Made by a program: the position numbers and the translations under genes. Shown piece after piece: positions 43,510 through 54,927 of a stretch of DNA of 64,000 bases. Source of the DNA: Pseudomonas paralcaligenes. Its GTDB lineage: Bacteria; Pseudomonadota; Gammaproteobacteria; Pseudomonadales; Pseudomonadaceae. The notes beneath the pieces were generated by a model. The model had not been told where the DNA came from. It did not search any database and saw only the letters and a program-made list of their open reading frames with translations. The number at the start of each line of letters is the position of its first letter. Position 1 is the first letter of the stretch. Location of the stretch: the NCBI RefSeq assembly GCF_019655855.1, contig NZ_BPFX01000006.1:124001-188000 (forward strand), written 5' to 3'.

Positions 43510-45765
43510 TCAGAACGAAGTGGTGACCGAGGCGTAGAAGGCCCGGCCCGGTTCGTTGTAGGTCGCCGCGCCCTGGGCGGTGCCCGAGTCTTCGCGGTAC
43601 AGGCGCTTGTCCAGCAGGTTGCTGACCCCCAGGTTCACCCGCAGGTTGCGGTTGAACTCGTAGTCGGCGCTCAGGCCGTACAGCTCGTAGGAGCCGCGCG
43701 TCTTCAGCGCTTCGCCGGTCTGCTCGGTGTTGCTGGCCATGTTCATGGTCCTGGGCTCCTGCTCGCCGTAGAAGGTGGCGGTCAGCATCAGCGACAGCTT
43801 GTCGTTGACGGCGTAGTCCAGGGTCGAGTTGATGGTGTACTCGGGGATCACCGACAGCGGCTGTCCGGTGGACTCGCTGTGGTTCCTCTGCATGTAGGTG
43901 AAGTTGTTGCTCAGCTTGAGCACGTCGCCATGCTCGCCCAGCAGCGGGATGTCCAGGTTGCCTTCCCAGCCACGGACGACCGCCTTGCCGGAGTTGACCC
44001 ACTGGAAGGCCCGGTAGCCGTTGACCACCGGCGGGATGTCCTGGTCGCCCATGTCGGCGATGATCTTGTTCTTGTAGTCGTTGTGGAAGTAGGTCAGGCC
44101 AGCCGACCATCCCTCATGCACCCAGGCCAGGCCCAGTTCCTTGTTGATGCTGGTTTCCGGGTCCAGGTTGGCGTTGCCGAAGATGTTGCACGGCCCGCTG
44201 ATGCGGCTGCCATCCACTACCGGGCAACCATTGCCGCGGGTGGTGTACATGTAGTTGGGGTTGGACTGGTACAGGTTGGGCGCCTTGAACGCCCGCGCCA
44301 CGCCGCCCTTGAGGGTCAGCTCGTCGGTCAGCTTGTAGGAGGCGTTGAGGCTGGGGCTCCAGTTGACGCCGAACTTGTCGTGGTCGTCCACCCGCACGCC
44401 GGGAGTGAGAATCAGGTTCTGGCCGATCTCGATGTTGTCTTCGACGAACAGTGCGCGGGTGTCGGTGCTGCTGACCGGGGAGGCATCGCCGCTGATGTTG
44501 GCGCCGCTGCGGGTCGAGTAGGAGTCGTTCAGGCGCTGGTCGCGGTATTCGCCGCCGACGGTCAGCACCTGGTAGAAGCCACCCAGGGTCATCGGCAGGT
44601 TGTACTCGCCGCTGGCGATGTAGCTGTCCAGCTGCGAGGTGGAACGGCTGGCGCCGCTGCCGATCGAGCCTTCGCCACCACCGGCCAGGCCCTCGTTGAG
44701 GCGCGAGTTGGTGGTGCCCTCGTAGGACAGGGTCATGCGCGAGCTGGCGCCGTTCTCGTAGTTGCCCCGGTGCGTGATGGCGCCGGTGCGGCGGTACATG
44801 GTGTTGGTTTCGGCGCCGTCGGCGGCCAGTTCGGCCATGGCCTCGCCACTGCTGGTGAACAGGCGGTCGCCGGCGTAGATGTTGCCCTGGCGGCTGAAGC
44901 CGCCTTCCAGCTCGACCACATGCTCGTCGTTCAGGTCCCAGCGCAGCAGGCCGTTGATGTCCTTGTTACGCACGCCCTCGCGGCCGGCCGGCGGAATGGC
45001 GGTGGTGGTGGCGTCGATGCCCGAGGCGCCGGCGTTCAGGCTCGGCTCGTCGCCATCGGTACGGTTGACGTTGCCGTAGAGGCGGAACGACAGGCTGTCG
45101 ACCAGCGGGCCGGCCAGGTTGAAGCCGATACGGCGGGTATCGCCCTCCTCGCTGTGCTCCGGCACGTTGACGTAGGCGGTCATCGAGCCGGTCAGCTTCT
45201 CGGTCGGCGCCTTGGTGATGATGTTCACCACGCCGCCGGCGGCACCGGAGCCGTAGCGGGCCGCGGCCGGACCACGCAGCACTTCGATGCGCTCGACGGC
45301 CTCGGCCGGCACCCAGTTGCTGTCGCCACGGGTGTTGCGCTCGCCGCTGCGGCCCATGCGCACCGAGTCACGCGAGCTGACCGGCTTGCCGTCGATGAGG
45401 ATCAGGGTGTTTTCCGGGCCCATGCCACGCAGGTCGATCTGGCGGTTATTGCCATAGGCGCCCGACGAGCTGTTGCCGGTCAGGTTGACGCCGGGCATGC
45501 GGCGGATGATGTCCGACAGGTCGTTCACCGGCGGACGCTTCTTCAGGTCCTCCTCGGTGATCACCGATACGCCCGGGGCCTGCTTCAGCTCCTGCTCGGC
45601 GGTGCCCAGCACGCGGGTTTCGCCCAGTTGCAGGGCGTCGTCGCCTGCGGCCGCGGCGGCGACTTCCCCGGTGCTGAGTTCGAGGGTTTCGGCCAACAGC
45701 GTGGCCGGCATGGAAGCCGCCAGCAGGGCGAGGGTCAGGTAGCTGAGCTTGAATCGGGATTGCAT
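43510..45765 (-). CDS. pirA: TonB-dependent ferric enterobactin-type receptor
   Basis: An outer-membrane receptor of 751 residues. A signal peptide ends near Ala25. A TonB-box-like segment (GETRVLGTA) precedes a plug domain with DIIRRMPGVNL, RQIDLRGMGPENTLILIDG and VERIEVLRGPAAARYGSGA, and a 22-strand barrel ends in a terminal Phe. It is of the FepA/PfeA/PirA group. I name it pirA because pirR-pirS-gacS lie upstream and cysM downstream, the order known in P. aeruginosa. A Fur-like box lies 92 bases upstream of its start. Confidence 0.93.
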   Translation of the reverse strand: MQSRFKLSYLTLALLAASMPATLLAETLELSTGEVAAAAAGDDALQLGETRVLGTAEQELKQAPGVSVITEEDLKKRPPVNDLSDIIRRMPGVNLTGNSSSGAYGNNRQIDLRGMGPENTLILIDGKPVSSRDSVRMGRSGERNTRGDSNWVPAEAVERIEVLRGPAAARYGSGAAGGVVNIITKAPTEKLTGSMTAYVNVPEHSEEGDTRRIGFNLAGPLVDSLSFRLYGNVNRTDGDEPSLNAGASGIDATTTAIPPAGREGVRNKDINGLLRWDLNDEHVVELEGGFSRQGNIYAGDRLFTSSGEAMAELAADGAETNTMYRRTGAITHRGNYENGASSRMTLSYEGTTNSRLNEGLAGGGEGSIGSGASRSTSQLDSYIASGEYNLPMTLGGFYQVLTVGGEYRDQRLNDSYSTRSGANISGDASPVSSTDTRALFVEDNIEIGQNLILTPGVRVDDHDKFGVNWSPSLNASYKLTDELTLKGGVARAFKAPNLYQSNPNYMYTTRGNGCPVVDGSRISGPCNIFGNANLDPETSINKELGLAWVHEGWSAGLTYFHNDYKNKIIADMGDQDIPPVVNGYRAFQWVNSGKAVVRGWEGNLDIPLLGEHGDVLKLSNNFTYMQRNHSESTGQPLSVIPEYTINSTLDYAVNDKLSLMLTATFYGEQEPRTMNMASNTEQTGEALKTRGSYELYGLSADYEFNRNLRVNLGVSNLLDKRLYREDSGTAQGAATYNEPGRAFYASVTTSF

Positions 45766-45856
45766 CGCATCTCTCCTTAAGCGTGAAAATTGGCAACTTT
45801 TCTAAGGGCGAGCGCGAAGTGATGTTTCGCCCTCCGGTCTGCGCCGGGCGGGCAAA

Positions 45857-45871
45857 TGATAGTAATTCCTA
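45857..45871. promoter_or_regulatory. Fur-box-like site upstream of pirA
   Basis: TGATAGTAATTCCTA matches about 10 of the 14 fixed positions of the 7-1-7 consensus TGATAAT-N-ATTATCA. It sits in an AT-rich patch between pirS and pirA. Confidence 0.5.
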
Positions 45872-45896
45872 ATTGTTAATAAAGAGCATTTACAAA

Positions 45897-47228
45897 CTAT
45901 ACACTTTGCAGGCGCAGATTCAGGCGCAGCCCCTCGCGGCCGTTGTCCGCCCACACCTCGCCGCCCTGCATGCGCACCGCGCCCCGGGCGATGGCCAGGC
46001 CCAGGCCGAAGCCGTCACCACCCGGTCGGGAGGCGTTCAACCGGGTGAAGGGGCGGAAGATCTCTTCCAGCTGGTTCGGCGCCACGCCCCCCCCCTGGTC
46101 CTCGATGTACAGGCGCCAGAACTCCCCTTCCCGCACGCCGCCGAGGCGGATCACACCGCCCTCGGGCGAATGGCGGATGGCATTGCGCAGAATGTTCTCC
46201 AGTGCCTGCGCCAGGCCGTTGAGGTGGCCGCGCACCCGGCAGGGCTCGGGCAGCTCGCAGATCAGCCGCTCGGCCGCCCAGCCGCTCTCGAAGCGGGCGT
46301 TCTCGCCGAGCACGTTCCACAGGGCGCGCACGTCCACGTCCTCGAGCGCCAGCCGTGGCCGCTCGGTGTCCAGCCAGACCAGCTCCAGCGTGTCGTCGAC
46401 CAGCCGCTGCATGCACTCGACCTCGCGCTCCAGCCGCTCGCGCAGCATGTCCAGGTCGCCGGCGCATTCGCCGGCCACGCGCAGGCGCGCCAGCGGCGTG
46501 CGCAGCTCGTGGGACAGGTCGCGCAGCAGCTGGCGCTGGTAGCCCACCGTGTGCTCCAGGCGCTCCGCCATATGGTCGAAGGCCCGTCCCAGCTCGCCGA
46601 GTTCGTCGCGCCGACCCGCCACCGAGGTGCCGGAACGTGCCGTCAGGTCACCCAGGCTGAGGGCGTTGGCCTGGCGCTGCAGGGTCACCAACGGGAAGAT
46701 CAGCAGGCGGTAGAGCATCACTCCGAGCAGGATTGCCAGGCAGGCCGGCAGCACCCGCTGCAGCAGCACCAGCCACAGCTCGCGGTGCTTGCGCGGGTCG
46801 AGTCGCCGGGGCAGCTCCATCACCAGGCTGGTGGCCTGGTCGCTGAACGGGATGTAGACGGTCGGCCAGCCCGTCGGCCGGCCCATGGACCAGTCGAGCT
46901 GGCGCATGAAGTTCAGCCGCTGGCGTTCCTCCTCCTGCAGCGGCTCAGACGACAGGGAATGGCGCTCATCGTCCACCACCACCGCCCAGATCCGCTCGCG
47001 CCCGCGCAGCTCGCGCAGGAACTGGTCGACCCCGGCCGTGCCGCGCTCCGTCCAGGCCACCTCGGCCTGGCGCGCGTAGTCCCGCAGCACGGCCCGGGTC
47101 GGTTCCGGCAGGCGCGAAGTCATGTCGTTGATCCGCTGCTCCAGGTCGGCCAGCAGGCTGAGCAGCATCAGGCAGAACAGTGCGAGTACCCCGGCGAGCT
47201 TCCAGAGCAGCGAATGCCGGGAGAACAC
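45897..47228 (-). CDS. pirS: Sensor histidine kinase PirS
   Basis: A 443-residue inner-membrane kinase. Two membrane segments (about 10-28 and 158-178) enclose a periplasmic sensor region of about 130 residues. A HAMP-like linker follows, then the H-box RDLSHELRTPLARL (His240), N-box NAIRHSPEGG and G-box EDQGGGV. It should phosphorylate PirR in response to a ferric siderophore or its receptor complex. The start is a GTG that lies 1 base after the pirR stop; another start a few codons in is possible. The stop is 131 bases before pirA. Confidence 0.92.
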   Translation of the reverse strand: MFSRHSLLWKLAGVLALFCLMLLSLLADLEQRINDMTSRLPEPTRAVLRDYARQAEVAWTERGTAGVDQFLRELRGRERIWAVVVDDERHSLSSEPLQEEERQRLNFMRQLDWSMGRPTGWPTVYIPFSDQATSLVMELPRRLDPRKHRELWLVLLQRVLPACLAILLGVMLYRLLIFPLVTLQRQANALSLGDLTARSGTSVAGRRDELGELGRAFDHMAERLEHTVGYQRQLLRDLSHELRTPLARLRVAGECAGDLDMLRERLEREVECMQRLVDDTLELVWLDTERPRLALEDVDVRALWNVLGENARFESGWAAERLICELPEPCRVRGHLNGLAQALENILRNAIRHSPEGGVIRLGGVREGEFWRLYIEDQGGGVAPNQLEEIFRPFTRLNASRPGGDGFGLGLAIARGAVRMQGGEVWADNGREGLRLNLRLQSV

Positions 47229-47229
47229 C

Positions 47230-47928
47230 TCAGCCTTCCTCGCCGCTGAACAGATAGCCCCGGCCCCAGACCGTCTCCAGGCGGCCGGCCAGGTAGCCGA
47301 TGCCCTGTAGCTTGCGACGGATATGGCTCACGTGCATGTCCAGCACCCGGTCGTGGGCCGAGTACGGGCGGTGCAGCACCTGCTGGTAGAGGAAGGCCTT
47401 GCTCTGTACCTCGCCGGGATGACGGGCGAGCAGTTCCAGCAGGCGGAACTCGGTGGTGGTCAGCTGCGCCCAGCTCCCTTCGTGACAGACATCGCTGCGC
47501 TGTTCGTCGAAGCGCAAAGCGCCGGGCGCAGCGGGTTCGTGCTGACGGCGCTCGTAGGCCACCCGGCGCAGGATGGCGGCGATACGCACTTCCAGCTCGG
47601 CCATGGCGAACGGCTTGGGCAGGTAATCGTCGGCGCCCTGGCTGAAGCCGGCGATGCGGTCCTGCTCGGCGCCCAGGGCCGACATCAGGATCACCGGCAC
47701 GCCCCTCTTCTGGCGCAGTTCGGCCAGGGCATCCAGGCCGTTGCGGCCAGGCAGCAGGATATCCATCAGCACCAGATCGAAGGTTTCGGAACAGGCCAGC
47801 GCGAGGCCAGCTTCTCCGTCACCCTGCAGGGTCACCCTGAAACCACGTCGTCCCAGATGCTCCTGCAGGTGCGAGGCCAGCACCGGATCGTCCTCGATGG
47901 CGAGAATGCGGGCGGAAGTGGCAGGCAT
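47230..47928 (-). CDS. pirR: Response regulator PirR
   Basis: An OmpR/PhoB-type regulator of 232 residues. Its receiver domain starts RILAIEDDPVLASHL, with phosphoacceptor Asp56 in LVLMDILLPG and the conserved Lys in DDYLPKPFA. The C-terminal winged helix has LTTTEFRLLELLARHPGEV and HVSHIRRKLQ. It is the first gene of pirRSA and is divergent from gacS. A Fur-like box lies 17 bases upstream, fitting iron repression of the whole locus. The open frame extends upstream of the ATG into gacS leader sequence and is rejected. Confidence 0.93.
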   Translation of the reverse strand: MPATSARILAIEDDPVLASHLQEHLGRRGFRVTLQGDGEAGLALACSETFDLVLMDILLPGRNGLDALAELRQKRGVPVILMSALGAEQDRIAGFSQGADDYLPKPFAMAELEVRIAAILRRVAYERRQHEPAAPGALRFDEQRSDVCHEGSWAQLTTTEFRLLELLARHPGEVQSKAFLYQQVLHRPYSAHDRVLDMHVSHIRRKLQGIGYLAGRLETVWGRGYLFSGEEG

Positions 47929-47944
47929 GCGGAACACTCTCAAA

Positions 47945-47959
47945 TGAGAATAAATATCG
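47945..47959. promoter_or_regulatory. Fur-box-like site upstream of pirR
   Basis: TGAGAATAAATATCG matches 11 of 14 fixed positions of the 7-1-7 Fur consensus and lies between the divergent pirR and gacS starts. Confidence 0.58.
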
Positions 47960-48043
47960 ACATTCTGCCAAAAACCCATGCAGATTCCCACCCGCCGAGT
48001 CGCTAAACTGCCTCGTGAACTTCCCATTCCACTGGAGAACGTC

Positions 48044-50797
<2,754 letters not shown>

Positions 50798-50807
50798 GGG
50801 AACGCCC

Positions 50808-51803
50808 ATGCGCATCGTCATGTTCAGCAGCAAGCCCTACGACCGCGCCAGCTTCGAGGCCATCGACCTGCCCGCCGGCTGGCAGCTGCACTTCCAGGAC
50901 AGCCTGCTGCGCGCCGACACCGCGGCGCTCGCCGAAGGTTGCGAGGTGGTCTGCGCCTTCATCAACGACGACCTTTCCGCGCCGGTACTGGAGCACCTGG
51001 CCGCCGGCGGCACGCGCCTGATCGCGCTGCGCTCGGCCGGCTACAACCACGTCGACCTGCAGGCGGCCGAGCGCCTCGGGCTGACGGTGGTGCGGGTGCC
51101 CGCCTACTCGCCGCACGCCGTGGCCGAGCACGCGGTGGCACTGATCCTGGCACTGAACCGGCGCATCCACCGGGCCTTCAACCGCACCCGCGAGGGTGAC
51201 TTCTCGCTGCACGGGCTGACCGGCTTCGACCTCCACGGCAAGACGGTGGGAGTGGTCGGCGGCGGCCAGATCGGCCTGGCCTTCGCCCGCATCATGGCCG
51301 GCTTCGGCTGCCGCCTGCTGATCGCCGATCCCTGCCCTGTCGCCGGCCTGGACGTGCTCCAGGCGCGCCAGGTAGAACTGGACGAGCTGATCGCCGAGAG
51401 CGACGTGATCAGCCTGCACTGCCCGCTGACCGAGGCCAGCCACCACCTGATCGATGCCGCCAGGCTGGCGCGCATGAAGTGCGGCGCCATGCTGATCAAC
51501 ACCGGGCGCGGCGCGCTGGTGGACACCCCGGCGCTGATCGAGGCGCTGAAGAGCGGCCAACTCGGCTATCTGGGCCTGGACGTGTACGAGGAAGAGGCCG
51601 AGCTGTTCTTCGAGGACCGTTCCGACCAGCCGCTGCAGGACGACGTGCTGGCCCGGCTGCTGACCTTTCCCAACGTCATCGTCACCGCCCACCAGGCCTT
51701 CCTCACCCGCGAGGCGCTGGCCGCCATCGCCGCCACCACCCTGGACAACATCGCCGCCTGGGCCGCCGGCGCGCCGGTCAACCGGGTGACACACATGGCG
51801 TGA
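50808..51803 (+). CDS. ldhA: D-lactate dehydrogenase, NAD-dependent
   Basis: Reduces pyruvate to D-lactate during fermentative or microaerobic growth. It has 331 residues and the D-2-hydroxyacid dehydrogenase marks: the substrate-binding LRSAGYNHVD, the NAD loop VGVVGGGQIGLAFARI, the INTGRGALVDTPAL motif with catalytic Arg nearby, DVYEEEAELFFED, and the catalytic His in VTAHQAFLTREAL. It lies 10 bases after gacS, the same neighbour as in P. aeruginosa. Confidence 0.95.
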   Translation: MRIVMFSSKPYDRASFEAIDLPAGWQLHFQDSLLRADTAALAEGCEVVCAFINDDLSAPVLEHLAAGGTRLIALRSAGYNHVDLQAAERLGLTVVRVPAYSPHAVAEHAVALILALNRRIHRAFNRTREGDFSLHGLTGFDLHGKTVGVVGGGQIGLAFARIMAGFGCRLLIADPCPVAGLDVLQARQVELDELIAESDVISLHCPLTEASHHLIDAARLARMKCGAMLINTGRGALVDTPALIEALKSGQLGYLGLDVYEEEAELFFEDRSDQPLQDDVLARLLTFPNVIVTAHQAFLTREALAAIAATTLDNIAAWAAGAPVNRVTHMA

Positions 51804-51831
51804 TAGCATCACCGGGCTTTCCGGAGGCCCC

Positions 51832-52269
51832 ATGACCACCCACGATTTCCGCTACACCCTGCTCGACCCGCAGCACACCCTGACCGAATGCCGCGCCCTG
51901 GCGCCGGGCCGCTACCAGGTGACCGGCAACGGCGGCGCGATCCAGCCCGGCGACACCCTGCTGGTGACCCTCAAGGGCAGCCGGGACCTGTCCATGAGCC
52001 TGGCCGTGGAAAAGGTCCGCCACCTGATCAACCCGCCCGGCCAGTGGCTGGCGGTCGCCAGCGGCCCGGTGTTCCGCGAACTGGCGATCCACAACTGGCA
52101 GGTGGACTGCGACGGCTGCGGCAAGCGCATCGACCTGGAGTTCGCCGTCGACGCCTCGCTCGGCGCCAAGGCCCAGCCGGCCGCCGCAGAGCAGCGCCTG
52201 GCCGAACTCGGCTGGGCCGGTCGCGACAGCCGGCACTTCTGCCCGGCCTGCGCGGAGAAAACCGCATGA
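51832..52269 (+). CDS. Hypothetical protein with a four-cysteine zinc-ribbon-like tail
   Basis: A 145-residue soluble protein. The first half is beta-rich (GRYQVTGNGGAIQPGDTLLV and LSMSLAVEKVRHLINPPGQWL). The second half holds CDGCGKR and, about 45 residues later, FCPACAEK; the two CxxC pairs suggest a zinc ribbon. I do not recognise the family. It starts 28 bases after ldhA and overlaps the next gene by ATGA. Confidence 0.82.
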   Translation: MTTHDFRYTLLDPQHTLTECRALAPGRYQVTGNGGAIQPGDTLLVTLKGSRDLSMSLAVEKVRHLINPPGQWLAVASGPVFRELAIHNWQVDCDGCGKRIDLEFAVDASLGAKAQPAAAEQRLAELGWAGRDSRHFCPACAEKTA

Positions 52270-52670
52270 AGCCCGCACTGACTGCCAGCCTGTTCGCCGT
52301 GGCCCTGGCCGGCTGCGCCGGCGATCCGGTGCAACTGGAGAGCGACAAGACCTACCGGGTCGAATGGATCGGCGAACGCCCGCTGATCGACCGCAGCCAT
52401 CTCACCATCACCTTGGGCGAGGATGGCCGCGCCTACGGCAGCGCCGGCTGCAACCACTGGTTCGCCAGCTACACCCGCGACGGCGATGCGCTGTCTTTCG
52501 GCCAGCCCGGCGCCACGCGCAAGCTGTGCGCCCCGGCGCTGATGGAGCAGGAGCAGCGCTTCCTCGCGGCGCTGGGCGAAGTGAAACGCTGGGATGTCTC
52601 CGCCATCGGCCAGCTGCGGCTCTGGCCGAGCGAGGGCCTGGCCATCCGGCTATGGCCGGAGGAAGGCTAG
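52266..52670 (+). CDS. META-domain lipoprotein
   Basis: A 134-residue protein with a lipobox VALAGCAGD (Cys17); the +2 Ala predicts the outer membrane. The mature part is a META/HslJ-type domain: YRVEWIGERPLIDRS, ITLGEDGRAYGSAGCNHWFASY, LCAPALMEQEQRFLAAL and LRLWPSEGLAIRLWP. Related E. coli HslJ is linked to novobiocin resistance; the role here is unknown. The ATG overlaps the previous stop. Confidence 0.87.
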   Translation: MKPALTASLFAVALAGCAGDPVQLESDKTYRVEWIGERPLIDRSHLTITLGEDGRAYGSAGCNHWFASYTRDGDALSFGQPGATRKLCAPALMEQEQRFLAALGEVKRWDVSAIGQLRLWPSEGLAIRLWPEEG

Positions 52671-52687
52671 CGCCACGCAACGTCTTT

Positions 52688-52741
52688 GGTGCGCACGGCG
52701 CACCCTATCGAGCACGGAAGGTAGGGTGCGCCGCGCGCACC
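52688..52741. repeat. Inverted pair of GTGCGC-type palindromes
   Basis: GGTGCGCACGGCGCACCCTA at 52688-52707 faces GTAGGGTGCGCCGCGCGCAC starting at 52721. A single related copy is at 33800. Confidence 0.65.
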
Positions 52742-52772
52742 GAATGCCGGCCGACAATGACGCGGGCAACGG

Positions 52773-53051
52773 CTATCGGTCGACGTGCCCCAGATCACGC
52801 CCCGGCTCGATCAGGTCGCGCAGGCGCTGCTTGAGCACCTTGGCCTCGGGGAAGCCGCCGTCGGCCTTGCGCTCCCATAGCTGGACGCCGTCGCAGGTGA
52901 TCAGAAAGATCCCGCCGGTGCCCGGCTTCAGGGCGACCATCCCCAGTTCGTCGGAGAAGGTCGAGAGCAACTCCTGCGCCAGCCAGGCCGCCCGCAGCAT
53001 CCACTGGCACTGGGTGCAGTAGGTGATGGTCACCTCGGGCTTGGCGGACAT
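52773..53051 (-). CDS. SelT/SelW/SelH-like thioredoxin-fold protein
   Basis: A 92-residue protein with ITYCTQCQWMLRAAWLAQELL at the start; the CxxC pair after a first beta strand, and the later GTGGIFLITCDG and AKVLKQRLRDL segments, match bacterial Rdx/SelW-type proteins in which Cys replaces selenocysteine. A redox role is likely. It is convergent with the META lipoprotein gene, with the repeat pair between. Confidence 0.88.
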   Translation of the reverse strand: MSAKPEVTITYCTQCQWMLRAAWLAQELLSTFSDELGMVALKPGTGGIFLITCDGVQLWERKADGGFPEAKVLKQRLRDLIEPGRDLGHVDR

Positions 53052-53100
53052 GGCGGCACTCCTCTCACGGATCGGACACTGATGATACGCGGGACGGCCA

Positions 53101-54321
53101 TCAGCGCAGCAGCTTGGTCTCCAGCACCGCCGAGCCGCGCCCCATCACGTTCTCGCTGATCTCGATGAAATCCTTGGTGCTGGCCTTGTCGAGGCGCATC
53201 AGGCCGCGGGTGACATCGTCCAGCGAGCGCTGGTTGTCGGTGGCCTTGCGGATCTCGCGATCCAGCTCCTGCAGCAACAGCACCGCGCGGGCGGTGACCG
53301 GGCCGGTGGAGCTCTCGGTACGCAGGCTGTCGACCTTCTTGCTCCAGTTCACCAGCTTCTTGCGAATGGCCTGGTAGCGGTCCTCGCTCATGCCGCCGGC
53401 ACGGCGCATCAGCTCGATCGCGTAGTACTCGGCCAGGCCCTCGCTGATCCAGTCGCTGCGGTCGGTGTCGCGGATGCGGCTGAACACGTGGACCAGCTCG
53501 TGCACCAGCGAACTGGTGCCGTTCTCGCTGACCAGCGGGCGATCAGCGTGGAAGAACACCGAGTTGGGGGCCGACAGGCCGCCGCGCCACATGGGGTCGC
53601 CGGCGCCGACGATCAGCAGCTTGGCCGGGTCGCGGGGGAACACCGCCTGAGCCTCGGGCCAGATGAAGGTCAGCAGGGTGATGATGTCCATCCGGCGCAT
53701 GCCCTCGCCCACCGGCGCGGCCACCGTGACATCGGTATCGCCCAGCTGGGCCCGGCGGCTGCCGAGCTTGCCGGCCAGTACCCAGCCGGTGGGACGGTCG
53801 AACTGCCGGGACGGGTTGTCGATCCGGAAGCGGTTCTTGCCGACCCGCGGCCAGCCCGTCTCGACGCTCTTCCAGCCCTGCGGCAGTTCGAACTGCAGGC
53901 GAGCGACCAGCTCGACCTTGTCTTCCTTGTCCATGTGCGCGCTGGGCACCAGGTCGTCGCCGCGCAGCAGGGCCCAGTCCGCGGTCATCCGCGCGTCGAA
54001 CTTGCCGTTGTCGCGCGGATGGTCGATACGCACCTTGTAGGTCAGGCTGCTCTTGCCCTTGGCCGGCTTCCAGACGCCGCGCTCGGCGCCACTCTGCTGC
54101 CAGGTGCCGTCGGTCTTGAAGTCGCTGTAGTAGCCCTTGTCGCCCAGGTTGAAGTCGAGGCTGCGAATCACCTCGCCCTTCTCCAGGGTCAGGCTGACCT
54201 CGGCCTGGTCGCTGCCCGGCAGGAAACGCACGAGATAATCCAGATCGACGCGCTTGGCGGCCCACGACGGGGCACTCAGGCCAAACAAAATAGCGGCGAG
54301 CAGCAACGGGCGGGCGGGCAT
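53101..54321 (-). CDS. Secreted gluzincin metallopeptidase-like protein
   Basis: A 406-residue protein with a signal peptide (LLLAAILFGLSAPSWA, cleavage near residue 21). The N-terminal 210 residues are beta-rich (FLPGSDQAEVSLTLEKGEVI). The catalytic part has HELVH (274-278), with the third zinc ligand Glu294 in WISEGLAEYYAIEL, an M1/M61-type gluzincin layout. A helical tail follows. The ATG at 54321 has GGAG 9 bases upstream; in-frame ATGs at 54336 and 54363 are possible. Substrate unknown. Confidence 0.85.
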   Translation of the reverse strand: MPARPLLLAAILFGLSAPSWAAKRVDLDYLVRFLPGSDQAEVSLTLEKGEVIRSLDFNLGDKGYYSDFKTDGTWQQSGAERGVWKPAKGKSSLTYKVRIDHPRDNGKFDARMTADWALLRGDDLVPSAHMDKEDKVELVARLQFELPQGWKSVETGWPRVGKNRFRIDNPSRQFDRPTGWVLAGKLGSRRAQLGDTDVTVAAPVGEGMRRMDIITLLTFIWPEAQAVFPRDPAKLLIVGAGDPMWRGGLSAPNSVFFHADRPLVSENGTSSLVHELVHVFSRIRDTDRSDWISEGLAEYYAIELMRRAGGMSEDRYQAIRKKLVNWSKKVDSLRTESSTGPVTARAVLLLQELDREIRKATDNQRSLDDVTRGLMRLDKASTKDFIEISENVMGRGSAVLETKLLR

Positions 54322-54379
54322 CGATGAAGGCTCCATGGGCAACGGTGAATCGGTTGGACCCACGCCGGCCTGGAATCGC

Positions 54380-54829
54380 TCAACCGGCGCGGAAGATCAG
54401 GTGATCCTCCCAGTCCTCTTCCGCCACGCTGTCTTCGGCGAGCATGCGGCCGGACTGGGAAATGCGCTCGTGGTGGACGGCGTCGGGATCGCCGCAGACC
54501 AGATGATGCCACAGCGGCAGGTCCTTGCCCTCGCTGACCAGGCGGTAGGCGCAGGTCGGCGGCAGCCAGTGGAACTGGTCGGCCTGGGCGGGCGTGAGCT
54601 GGATGCAGTCCGGCACGTGCTGGCGGCGGTTGGCGTAGTCGCTGCAGCGGCAGGTCTGCAGGTCCAGCAGCTTGCAGGCGATGCGCGTGTAGTAGACGCT
54701 GCCGTCGTCCTCGTCCTCCAGCTTCTGCAGGCAGCACAGGCCGCAGCCGTCGCACAGCGACTCCCACTCCTCCGGGTCGAGCCGGTCGAGTGTCTTGTGT
54801 CTCCAGAAGGGTTCGACTTTGGCAGCCAT
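54380..54829 (-). CDS. YcgN-family cysteine-cluster protein (UPF0260)
   Basis: A 149-residue protein with [14 protein letters not shown] (the CxxCxxCC cluster), then [15 protein letters not shown] and VPDCIQL, and the [11 protein letters not shown] segment. These are the signatures of UPF0260/YcgN. A metal-binding role is likely but the function is not proven. A second, distinct CxxCxxCC protein is encoded at 13266. Confidence 0.93.
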   Translation of the reverse strand: MAAKVEPFWRHKTLDRLDPEEWESLCDGCGLCCLQKLEDEDDGSVYYTRIACKLLDLQTCRCSDYANRRQHVPDCIQLTPAQADQFHWLPPTCAYRLVSEGKDLPLWHHLVCGDPDAVHHERISQSGRMLAEDSVAEEDWEDHLIFRAG

Positions 54830-54927
54830 GGCGGGGAAGGGCGACTGAAAAGGAGCGGCAGTCTAGCCCCTGGGACCGGTGCAGCCAAGCAGGGATGACT
54901 AGCGGTCGTCCCTGCCTGGACGGGGCA

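Noticed and set aside
43495..45780. A 761-codon plus-strand open frame opposite pirA
   Set aside because: The minus strand carries a full signal peptide, plug and barrel; the plus product is low-complexity shadow sequence.
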